A stretch of 47,796 nt of DNA from assembly GCA_003635265.1 (NCBI GenBank), contig PYIZ01000019.1, positions 1-47,796 of the forward strand. The letters are read 5' to 3'. The position numbers were made by a program, and so were the translations under genes. Position 1 is the first letter of the stretch; each line of letters starts with the position of its first letter. This DNA is from Candidatus Poribacteria bacterium. Its GTDB lineage: Bacteria > Poribacteria > WGA-4E > PCPOR2b. Under the pieces are notes generated by a model, which was not told where the DNA came from, made no database searches, and was given only the letters and a program-made list of their open reading frames with translations. Shown here piece after piece: positions 8,618-16,244 of the stretch.

Positions 8618-9045
8618 TCAATTATCGGTTGTCTCGTCCTTGCATCGAGGTGGCCTTTGAAAATAAACGCCGTGTAGGTCCGCCTGTTGCAATACCACCC
8701 CTTGAATCTGATGTTCTTTGAGATAACCTGTCACAGCCTCGCGGCATCCGAGCCCTCTCCAATAATCATCCAATACAACAAACCCGCCTTCAACCACCCT
8801 ATCATAGAAGTTCTCTAAAATTATTTTGACCGAAGGGGCTCAGACAGGTCGCACGGTGCCCCATCCTCGACTATCTCCCCAAACCACCTTTTGAAATCCC
8901 AACCTTTCCGAACCAAGAATAGATCTCCATTTCCAAAACTCCCTATATTTCCGCTTTGCACAACTGCCTCATGTCGGTTATAATAATCACTATACACAGG
9001 GCACAACTTCGGTCTGCGTTTTGCGAGTTTATAACAGAACTCCCA
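8618..9045 (-). pseudogene. Remnant of a TylF-like SAM-dependent methyltransferase
   Basis: Two overlapping minus-strand frames read as protein without a start. Frame one (from about 9045 down to a TAA at 8821-8823) reads ...YSDYYNRHEAV...KGWDFKRWFGEIV...CDLSEP. Frame two (8839 down to a TGA at 8618-8620) reads SVKIILENFYDRVVEGG, FVVLDDYWRGLGCREAV and then HGVYFQRPP. The second part matches the C-terminal pattern of TylF/macrocin O-methyltransferase-like proteins (CDLYEPxK...LENLYDRV..GG..V.DDY...GCR.AV). The simplest reading is one gene broken by a frameshift near 8825-8842 and missing its N-terminal part. The first frame's family is less certain than the second. The promoter of the next operon lies inside it. 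Confidence 0.55.
8956..8984 (+). promoter_or_regulatory. Sigma-70-type promoter for the enolase-superfamily operon
   Basis: -35 TTGCAC (8956-8961), a 17-base spacer and a perfect -10 TATAAT (8979-8984). It lies about 80 bases upstream of the ATG at 9063 and within the degenerate methyltransferase remnant. Confidence 0.6.
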
Positions 9046-9062
9046 ACAGAAAGGACAAAGGG

Positions 9063-10139
9063 ATGAAAATCACAAAAATCGAGACAATTCAAATTGAAAC
9101 ACCACGTTATACCGGTCATATATCGGGGCATGTCATTGTCAAGGTGCATGTGGACGATGGTCCCGTAGGGCTGGGGGAAGCTTCAGACAGCAGAGCTGAT
9201 GATCTGGGCGCGATAACCCGACGCTACAACGAGCTATTGGTGGGACGTGACGCCACCCGTATTACGGAGATTAACGAATTCCTGCGTGCACAGGACTTCG
9301 GCAGCACCGTCACCAATCTGCACCTCGCTTCTGCCATCGACTTGGCACTCTACGACCTCAACGGCAAGGTACAGGGAGTGCCTCTGTACCAAATGCTGGG
9401 CGGCAAAATGCGTGATAGCGTCTACTGCTGTTATCCAACTTGGGGGGTACAGGTGCGGGAGGACTTTGAGAGGACCGCAGGCTATCTACAACGATTGGTG
9501 GACCTGGGACATCATCTTTTCCGGTACTACGTGTCGGGCGATAGCACGTTGGATAACGACTTCCTGACTGAGATGAAGGCGAGATTTGGCGATCAGATTC
9601 GGCTCAAGCAACTTGATTTCTCCGGTCGCTTCAACGACTGGGAGACCGCTCTGCGCTACGCCGATGTGCTTCGGCACCACACGCCGTTCCATTTCGAACA
9701 ACCCTCCCGCGACCTACGAGTATGCGCTGAATTTACCAAACGGATGGATCTGCCGGTGAGTCTTCACATCAATGACTTGGCACTCGGCTACGAAGCAGCG
9801 GAGCGTGGTGCCTGCACGGTCTTCAATGTGGCGTGTGTGTCCGGGGGACCGACCCATATCCGTCGTCTATTCGCGCTGGCAGAATCGGCAGGACTCAGAT
9901 GTTTAATTGGTACGGATCAGGAATCGACGTTGGGAACCTCCGCACAGGTCCAACTAGGCGTTTCGATGCCGAATCTCACTTTCCCCTGTGATCCAATGGG
10001 ACCCGTACTCTACACGGCGTCACCAGCAAAGGAGCGCATCCGAGCGGAAGGCAGTCATCTCTATCCACCCGAAGGACCGGGACTTGGCGTTGAGTTAGAT
10101 CCGGACAAACTGAATGAATTGACCGTTGCATCCGCGTAA
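9063..10139 (+). CDS. Mandelate racemase / muconate lactonizing enzyme family protein
   Basis: 358 residues from the ATG at 9063, preceded by AAAGGACAAAGG. An upstream in-frame start at 9021 has no ribosome site. The N-terminal capping domain starts MKITKIETIQIET, and LGLGEASD-like and LASAIDLALYDLNGK segments are typical of the enolase superfamily. The barrel has metal-ligand candidates D in LKQLDFSG and E in FHFEQPSRD; the third strand reads SLHINDLA. The usual catalytic K-x-K strand is replaced by HLFRYYV, so the general base lysines seem lost and the chemistry is uncertain. It may dehydrate or isomerise a sugar acid with a different base. It forms a likely operon with the alcohol dehydrogenase 36 bases downstream. 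Confidence 0.78.
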   Translation: MKITKIETIQIETPRYTGHISGHVIVKVHVDDGPVGLGEASDSRADDLGAITRRYNELLVGRDATRITEINEFLRAQDFGSTVTNLHLASAIDLALYDLNGKVQGVPLYQMLGGKMRDSVYCCYPTWGVQVREDFERTAGYLQRLVDLGHHLFRYYVSGDSTLDNDFLTEMKARFGDQIRLKQLDFSGRFNDWETALRYADVLRHHTPFHFEQPSRDLRVCAEFTKRMDLPVSLHINDLALGYEAAERGACTVFNVACVSGGPTHIRRLFALAESAGLRCLIGTDQESTLGTSAQVQLGVSMPNLTFPCDPMGPVLYTASPAKERIRAEGSHLYPPEGPGLGVELDPDKLNELTVASA

Positions 10140-10175
10140 GATGAACGGTAGACGAGTAGCGAGGGGGATATCCCA

Positions 10176-11273
10176 ATGAGGACAGGACAGGTTGCTATTT
10201 TTACAGAGCCGCAAGCGCCGATGGAATTCCGTGAGTATCCCGTACCATCAACGGAACCAAATGATCTCTTGGTCAAGATGAGCATGGCGAATATTTGCGG
10301 CTCAGACCTACACTTTTGGCGGGGACACGGACCCAAGATCGCCAGCGGTATTCCACAGGTGCTGGGACATGAAATGGTCGGCACCATCGAAGAGTTGGGA
10401 AGGAATATCCAGACCGATAGCATGGGACAGCCGTTGGCGGAGGGAGACCGGATCACCTACTCCTACTTCAAGCCGTGCAATTGTTGTTGGATGTGCCTCA
10501 ATGGTAAGCCGGGGTGTCCCAACCGTTATCGAGATTGGCTCGGTGTGCCGAGCGATCAAGCACCGCACTTTCACGGAGCCTATGGCGAATACTACTACAT
10601 GAAACCGGGACACTGGATCTTCAAGGTTCCTGATGAACTGCCTGATGCACTTGTTTCACCGGTCAACTGCGCGCTGTCAGAGGTCATCTATGGGTTGAAC
10701 CAGATCGGTGTCACGCTCGGCGACACAGTTGTAATTCAGGGGGCTGGCGGACTTGGGCTTTATGCGACGGCAGTGGCAAAGGAGATGGGTGCGGGACAGG
10801 TCATCGTCCTTGATCGGTTGCCGACACGGCTGAATCTCGCCCGCGAATTTGGTGCTGACCATCTTATCAACGTCGATGAACTCTCTGTGAAAGATCGTGT
10901 TGAATACGTGCTTGACCACACACGAGGGGTCGGAGCAGATCTAGTTGCTGAGTTTGTTGGATCGCCGCGTGTCCTGTCCGAAGGGGTCGAGATGCTTCGT
11001 TGGGGTGGGCGTTACCTCTGGATCGGGAACATCAATCTCGGTATGCCCACCGAAATTGATCCGGGCAGTATTGTCCGATGCAGCAGGACGATCCGAGGGG
11101 TGATCGTCTATGAAGGTTGGGTCATCGCACGGGCACTAGATTTCCTACAACGGACACAGGAAAAATATCCGTTCTATAAGATTATGTCTCACACCTTTCC
11201 CTTCGATCAGATCAACGAAGCGTTTGAATTCGCCGAGGAGGGCGGAGCAATTCGCGTCGGACTGACGTTTTAA
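10176..11273 (+). CDS. Zinc-dependent alcohol dehydrogenase (MDR family)
   Basis: 365 residues, full length for threonine/sorbitol dehydrogenase-like MDR enzymes. Catalytic-zinc ligands are Cys41 (NICGSDLHFW) and His65-Glu66 (LGHE). Structural-zinc cysteines fall in PCNCCWMCLNGKPGC (about 101-114). The NAD(P)-binding motif is VIQGAGGLGLYA, followed by the expected acidic residue in VLDRL, which suggests NAD. It probably oxidises a polyol or sugar alcohol. It sits 36 bases after the enolase-superfamily gene with GAGGGGG before the ATG, so the two likely act on one pathway. Confidence 0.85.
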   Translation: MRTGQVAIFTEPQAPMEFREYPVPSTEPNDLLVKMSMANICGSDLHFWRGHGPKIASGIPQVLGHEMVGTIEELGRNIQTDSMGQPLAEGDRITYSYFKPCNCCWMCLNGKPGCPNRYRDWLGVPSDQAPHFHGAYGEYYYMKPGHWIFKVPDELPDALVSPVNCALSEVIYGLNQIGVTLGDTVVIQGAGGLGLYATAVAKEMGAGQVIVLDRLPTRLNLAREFGADHLINVDELSVKDRVEYVLDHTRGVGADLVAEFVGSPRVLSEGVEMLRWGGRYLWIGNINLGMPTEIDPGSIVRCSRTIRGVIVYEGWVIARALDFLQRTQEKYPFYKIMSHTFPFDQINEAFEFAEEGGAIRVGLTF

Positions 11274-11280
11274 TAACTAA

Positions 11281-11553
11281 TGGTGCTAGTTTGCAGCTGT
11301 TGATAACGTGAAACGTGATGCGTGAAACGTAAAAATCATTGGTTCAGCGGTTCATTTAGCCCCAGAGGGGCGACATGTCTATAGTACACAGATAAACAAA
11401 TACCCTCAAGCCCCAGAGGGGCGGCATATGTATCCGAAGGGAAAACATAAGAAGCATGAATCAACTGACTAATGAACCAATGAACTCCCCGATAAATCGG
11501 GATCCAAAGCGACTTGAACAATGTAAAAAAACTTTCTCACTAAACTAGCACCA
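11281..11553. repeat. MITE-like element with nested inverted repeats
   Basis: This occupies nearly all of the 303-base gap 11274-11576. TGGTGCTAGTTT (11281-11292) and AAACTAGCACCA (11542-11553) form a perfect 12-bp terminal inverted repeat. A second perfect 11-bp pair, TCATTGGTTCA (11336-11346) and TGAACCAATGA (11473-11483), nests inside. Two GCCCC-AGA-GGGGC hairpins (11359-11371 and 11410-11422) lie within, the first followed by GACATGTCTATAG, and a CCCCGATAAATCGGG hairpin is at 11487-11501. No target-site duplication is obvious. No coding frame inside is convincing. Confidence 0.65.
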
Positions 11554-11576
11554 AAGATTAATATGAAAGCATAAAT

Positions 11577-12962
11577 ATGATCTATCACCATCTATTTGAC
11601 CAAGCTAAAGATCTGCGAACTGTTCGTGCTGGACTGATTGGCAGCGGACACTACGGCACAGCAGTTATCACCCAAGCGCGTTACATACCGCAGCTGGAGA
11701 TCCCAATCGTTGCGGATGTAAATCCGCAAGCCGCGCGGCTCGCCTATCATCACGCTGGTATTACCGACGACGATATTACTTTATGCGATAACCGTTCAGA
11801 TACAATACGCGCCATAGAATCCGGAAAATTTGTGATTGTGGAAGATCCGATGCTCCTGATGGATACACCGATAGATGTTGTTGTTGAATCCACAGGGGTG
11901 CCGGAGGCAGGTGCCCGTCACGCCTACGAAGCGATCCAGCACGGAAAGCATGTCGCCATGATTAACAAGGAAACCGATGCCGTTATCGGACCGATTCTCA
12001 AGCACTTGGCGGACAAAGCGGGGGTTGTCTATACCCCTGTAGATGGCGATCAGCACGGTCTGCTAATCGGTTTGGTTTTGTGGGCGCGGAGTCTGGGCTT
12101 GGAGGTACTTGCTGGCGGCAAGGCGCGTAACGCTGAATGTATCTACGATCCTGAAGCGAAAACAGTTTCCTGCGGACGTTCTACGGTCAACGTAAATCAA
12201 CTAGGGACATGGGCACTCAATCGCATTCCTGATGGAGAGGCGAACCGATACATCTCTGCCCGCCGTGAAATTCTAGCCTCTCTTCCGAAAACCTCTAATT
12301 CGGACTTAGGCGAAATGACGGTTGCGGCGAATGCCACAGGATTAATGCCCGATATTCCTGAATTACATCTCCCTGTTGTTCGGATCTCTGAGATTCCTGA
12401 GGTGCTCTGTCCGGTAGAGGAGGGTGGCCTCCTTCAGACGAGAGGAACTATCGAAATCGTCACCTGCTTGAGGGGTACTGACGATGCTGGCTTGGGTGGT
12501 GGGGTGTTCATTGTGGTCTCGTGCGAGAACGACTATTCTCGCACGGTTCTGACGACCAAAGGGCTAATCCCTAACAGTCGTGGCTCGACGGCGGTAATTT
12601 ATCGGCCGTACCATCTCTGTGGTGTGGAGACTCCAATCTCTATCCTCTCGGCTGCGCTCCTTAATGTTCCCACCGGTGCTGCCACAGTCAAGCCACATGT
12701 AGACCTTGCCGCAAAATCAAACTGTGAACTGAAGACAGGTACAATTTTAGGCGGCGGCCATAGCAACGATATTGACGCAGCTATTCTCCCTGCATCTCCC
12801 ATCGCCAAAGGAAAACCGCTTCCGCTTTATCTTTTAACTGGCAATGGTCTATCCAGAGATGTGGCAGCGGAAACACTAATCACGCAAGAGATGGTTGACC
12901 CGCCAGCAGATTCGCTGCTTTGGTCGCTGAGACGGCAACAGGATGCACATTTCGGACTTTAG
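11577..12962 (+). CDS. COG4091-like dehydrogenase with C-terminal SAF-type domain
   Basis: 461 residues. The N-terminal Rossmann domain has AGLIGSGHYGTAVI (about 18-31) and VADVNPQAA, with VVVESTGVPEAGARHA as in homoserine-dehydrogenase-like enzymes. A middle catalytic region has INKETDAVIGP and YTPVDGDQHG. The C-terminal part (about 390-445) resembles a SAF/antifreeze-like domain (LPLYLLTGNGLSRDVAAETLIT). This is the pattern of COG4091 predicted homoserine-dehydrogenase-like proteins, which are not true homoserine dehydrogenases. Its neighbours suggest a role in sugar-acid breakdown. The ATG has only a weak ribosome site (GAAAG), so the exact start is less certain. Confidence 0.75.
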   Translation: MIYHHLFDQAKDLRTVRAGLIGSGHYGTAVITQARYIPQLEIPIVADVNPQAARLAYHHAGITDDDITLCDNRSDTIRAIESGKFVIVEDPMLLMDTPIDVVVESTGVPEAGARHAYEAIQHGKHVAMINKETDAVIGPILKHLADKAGVVYTPVDGDQHGLLIGLVLWARSLGLEVLAGGKARNAECIYDPEAKTVSCGRSTVNVNQLGTWALNRIPDGEANRYISARREILASLPKTSNSDLGEMTVAANATGLMPDIPELHLPVVRISEIPEVLCPVEEGGLLQTRGTIEIVTCLRGTDDAGLGGGVFIVVSCENDYSRTVLTTKGLIPNSRGSTAVIYRPYHLCGVETPISILSAALLNVPTGAATVKPHVDLAAKSNCELKTGTILGGGHSNDIDAAILPASPIAKGKPLPLYLLTGNGLSRDVAAETLITQEMVDPPADSLLWSLRRQQDAHFGL

Positions 12963-13138
12963 AAAATTTGAAGCGATGATGATTTATCACGAAAAGATTT
13001 ACATAATGCCTTCAGCTCGAACTTATCCTTGATTTCGATTCGGCTTGGTGCTACACTGAAACGGATGTGCGATTGAAAGTCTCGATTTGAATATAGATCC
13101 GTGGATGCAATTCCAAACATACAGAGGTGACATCAGCT

Positions 13139-14209
13139 ATGCAGCACAAAAACACTTCTCAGACTCAAGTTCCCTCAACAATGAAAGCCAGTGTGTACCG
13201 AGAATTTGGCGGACCCGAGGTGCTGCGCTACGAAGATATACCCACGCCTGAGCCGACAGAAGGTGAGGTACTCGTCAAGGTGCTCGCTGTCGCCATTGAT
13301 TACATCCAACTCCACATCCGACACGGTGGCAGCGGTCGAATTGGGTCTTCGGGTGAAGCGCACTACGGCATCAAAGATCCACCGCACATTCCCGGCGGCA
13401 TGGCGTGTGTGGAAGTGGTGGGGCACGGTCCCAATACCGAAGGAGTCGAAATTGGTACACGCCATCTGGTTGGTGGACTACGACCGGGATCATATGTTGA
13501 ATACGGCGTAGTTGACGCAGAGAGCTTACAACCCCGCCCGGACGGAAGACCTAGCCCGACAGCCTATCCTGCATCGTTCACACCAGAGCAGGCAGCCGCT
13601 TTTGACTATGCTCCCGTAGCTTATCATACATTGAAAATTGCCGCAGGCTTACAGTCGGGAGAAACTGTTCTCATCCACGCTGCTGCGGGCGGCACAGGTG
13701 TCCTTGCCGTTCAACTTGCCAAATACTTTGGTGCGCGGGTTATCGCAACGGCGGGCAGTGAAGCGAAACTTCAATTGGTGCGAGAACTTGGTGCGGATGT
13801 GGCGATTAACTATCGAACTGATGATTTCGTGTCCTTGGCGTTAGAAGCCACAGATGGACGTGGTGTCGATGTCGTGTGGGAGTCAATCGGCGGTGAGGTA
13901 TTTACGCGAAACCTCGATTGCATGGCAGAGGGTGGACGAATGGTGAGTTTCGGCTCAAACTCTTTTACGGGGATAGGGCAAATCGATTTCTGGCCCTTCT
14001 GGATGAAGAACCTCAAGCTGATTGGATGGGGCGGCGTCAGCAATGCGCAATCTCGCGCCCCTGAGATTATGGAGGAACTGATTGACCTTGCCCAAGCTGG
14101 TAAACTCAAGCCGGTGGTACGGCATATATATCGATTTGCAGAAGCATCTGAGGCACACCGCCTGATTGAGGAACGGCGGTCGATCGGCAAAGTGGTGCTA
14201 ACACCGTGA
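13139..14209 (+). CDS. Zinc-less MDR oxidoreductase (quinone oxidoreductase-like)
   Basis: 356 residues from the ATG at 13139, which has GAGGTG 9 bases upstream. An in-frame GTG at 13127 overlaps that ribosome site and is rejected. MKASVYREFGGPEVLRYED is the classic start of NADPH:quinone oxidoreductase-like MDR proteins. The nucleotide motif is LIHAAAGGTGVLAVQLAKYFGARVIATAGS. There are no zinc-binding cysteine clusters. VWESIGGEVFTRNLDCMAEGGRMV follows the family pattern. It probably reduces an enone or quinone with NADPH. It ends 45 bases before a secreted protein gene. Confidence 0.85.
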   Translation: MQHKNTSQTQVPSTMKASVYREFGGPEVLRYEDIPTPEPTEGEVLVKVLAVAIDYIQLHIRHGGSGRIGSSGEAHYGIKDPPHIPGGMACVEVVGHGPNTEGVEIGTRHLVGGLRPGSYVEYGVVDAESLQPRPDGRPSPTAYPASFTPEQAAAFDYAPVAYHTLKIAAGLQSGETVLIHAAAGGTGVLAVQLAKYFGARVIATAGSEAKLQLVRELGADVAINYRTDDFVSLALEATDGRGVDVVWESIGGEVFTRNLDCMAEGGRMVSFGSNSFTGIGQIDFWPFWMKNLKLIGWGGVSNAQSRAPEIMEELIDLAQAGKLKPVVRHIYRFAEASEAHRLIEERRSIGKVVLTP

Positions 14210-14254
14210 GGACTTCGGACAACTGAAAAGAACACTCTTAAATAGGCATCAGCG

Positions 14255-14941
14255 ATGAAAAAAAGGGCAGCGACTATTACAACTCTGCTGTTGATAACTG
14301 CTATAGCCAAATCACACGCCCAACTCTACGAACACCCTTTCAACCTCCATCAATTGAAAATGGGGCAGGGGTGCATCGCGGCAGGGGCAGAATATGTTAA
14401 CGAGCGGGTCGCGGCGGTTGCCAGCCTTGAATTCGGTGTACTACCGACTATTGAAGGATTTCTGAAGGGAGGACAGATTTATTTTGATGATGATCACTCT
14501 CCGACACTATCACCGATGTCGTTCTTTCACTCCGGGCTGAGTTCTATCCAATCGTTGACCAGAAGTGATTGGAAGTGTTTGGCGAGTGCGAGTTTCTTCG
14601 GTAGTTCTGCAAACGAGAGAACAGGTGTCGAGAATAGTACGGTGGGATTTTCTGTTGGATTCGGTTTCTTCAATAAAATTGTCGGAGATTCATCGTTGAC
14701 AATTGCGCCTTACGCACTTGCGTTTTATGATATGAGTTGGTGGACTCTGGGGGAGGAGACTTCACGGGGCGGCGCTTTCTCTGGACAGATCGGTTTAGAG
14801 GTTGGCCTATCGCCAAATATGAGTCTGTTGGGCAGCATTATCTCTCCCCTGAAATCTGATCGGGATACATTGTTTGGCATTTTTCTGTCCTTCCATCCGA
14901 GTGCCACGCGCAGTGATATAGCCCAAGCTGCTAGGTATTGA
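14255..14941 (+). CDS. Secreted protein of unknown function, possibly a beta-barrel
   Basis: 228 residues with a clear signal peptide (MKKRAATITTLLLITAIAKSHA, cut before QLYEH). The mature part alternates polar and hydrophobic or aromatic residues in short strands (VGFSVGFGFF, LTIAPYALAFYDM, GQIGLEVGLSP, FGIFLSFHP), which suggests outer-membrane beta-strands. No family was recognised. It lies between two MDR reductases on the same strand. It lacks the W-G tail seen in other secreted proteins here. Confidence 0.55.
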   Translation: MKKRAATITTLLLITAIAKSHAQLYEHPFNLHQLKMGQGCIAAGAEYVNERVAAVASLEFGVLPTIEGFLKGGQIYFDDDHSPTLSPMSFFHSGLSSIQSLTRSDWKCLASASFFGSSANERTGVENSTVGFSVGFGFFNKIVGDSSLTIAPYALAFYDMSWWTLGEETSRGGAFSGQIGLEVGLSPNMSLLGSIISPLKSDRDTLFGIFLSFHPSATRSDIAQAARY

Positions 14942-14982
14942 GTTCCATCGGTTTTCTGCTAAAATTGATGGATCCTATCTTT

Positions 14983-15090
14983 CGCTCCAGTTTTGAATCC
15001 CGATTTATCGGGGAGGAGCGATATGTATAGAAATACCGAAACCAGGCATCTCAAAGCCCCAAAGGGGCAATAAGTGGCAACTTGTGTTAT
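14983..15090. repeat. Nested hairpin unit copy 2 and MITE-like end
   Basis: 14983-15020 is the exact reverse complement of 5001-5038, followed by ATATGTATAG. A GCCCC-AAA-GGGGC hairpin is at 15056-15068. CAACTTGTGTT (15078-15088) is the reverse complement of the element end at 1682-1692. It sits in the 14942-15126 spacer; only one of the two expected ends is visible. Confidence 0.6.
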
Positions 15091-15126
15091 CATAAATTCA
15101 TAAACATTACGTAAAACGAGGATGAA

Positions 15127-16119
15127 ATGAAAAAAACATCAACAGTCATCTGCCATCACGAGTATGGCGTTCCTGAAGAGGTAGCCCAAGTCGAGGCGTG
15201 GGACACTCCCACCATTGGACCCAACCAAGTTTTAGTTGAGATGAAAGCCTCACCGATTAATCCCGCTGACATCAACAGGCTTGAGGGCAAGTATCCGATT
15301 CGCTCACCTTTACCGGCGATTGCGGGAAACGAAGGCGTTGGTGTCATTGCACAAGCCGGAAGTGAGGTCTCCAATCTGCGGGTGGGTCAACCCGTTATCT
15401 CACTAGATCGAGTGGGTCACTGGTGCGACGCGTATGCGGCAGATGCCAAAAACCTGATTCCCCTGCCAGATGATGTCCCTCTGGAGCAAGCGGCGATGCT
15501 ATCGGTCAATCCACCAACGGCGTGGCGGATGCTTGAAGAGTTCGTTGACCTCAAGCCGGGCGATTGGGTCATTCAAAACGCTGCCAATTCTGGAGTTGGT
15601 CGGGCAGTGATTCAGATTGCGCGTCTCCGTGGTTTAAGAACCGTTAATATTGTGCGCCGAAAAGAATTGATCCCCGAACTTGAAGCGGAAGGCGCAGATG
15701 TTGTCGTCACCGATGAGATCTCACTGTCGAAACAGATCCGTGACTTAATGGACAGCGGCGATGCCCCACTTGGATTGAACGCTGTGGGCGGCGAGAGTGC
15801 ACGGGAGATAGCCAAGTCACTCAGCGATCACGGCACATTGGTCACCTATGGTGCGATGGGACTCCAACCACTACAGATGAGCAATAGCCTGCTGATTTTC
15901 AAAGACCTCTGTTTCCGCGGCTTTTGGATTAATGCTTGGTATAAACGTGCAAATGTTACGGAGATTCATGAGATGTTCGATCAATTGATTCCTCTCATGA
16001 CATCGGGGAAATTAGCAGTTCCGATTGAGAAAACATACCCACTCACCGATGCCAAGAACGCCCTCGTCCATGCGTGTCAGAGCAGTCGCACAGGAAAAGT
16101 CCTGTTCGTAATGAATTAA
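15127..16119 (+). CDS. MECR-like enoyl reductase (zinc-less MDR)
   Basis: 330 residues. ASPINPADINRLEGKYP, GNEGVGVI, MLSVNPPTAWRMLEEFVDL and GDWVIQNAANSGVGRAVIQIA follow the pattern of 2-enoyl thioester reductases (MECR/Etr1). The NADPH phosphate would be bound by VRRKE after the Rossmann strand. It probably reduces a 2-enoyl thioester or a related enone with NADPH. The ATG follows GAGGATGAA, so the start is supported. The transporter gene follows on the same strand. Confidence 0.82.
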   Translation: MKKTSTVICHHEYGVPEEVAQVEAWDTPTIGPNQVLVEMKASPINPADINRLEGKYPIRSPLPAIAGNEGVGVIAQAGSEVSNLRVGQPVISLDRVGHWCDAYAADAKNLIPLPDDVPLEQAAMLSVNPPTAWRMLEEFVDLKPGDWVIQNAANSGVGRAVIQIARLRGLRTVNIVRRKELIPELEAEGADVVVTDEISLSKQIRDLMDSGDAPLGLNAVGGESAREIAKSLSDHGTLVTYGAMGLQPLQMSNSLLIFKDLCFRGFWINAWYKRANVTEIHEMFDQLIPLMTSGKLAVPIEKTYPLTDAKNALVHACQSSRTGKVLFVMN

Positions 16120-16244
16120 GCTGTGGTGTGTGAAATGCAATTATTATATTTGTCCAGCTACTATTGCCATGCAAAAACCGTCCGAAAGGTTGAATGCTAT
16201 GGACAGAGAACCTCTTTAACCTGTGGGAGGATTGTGCCATAGCA

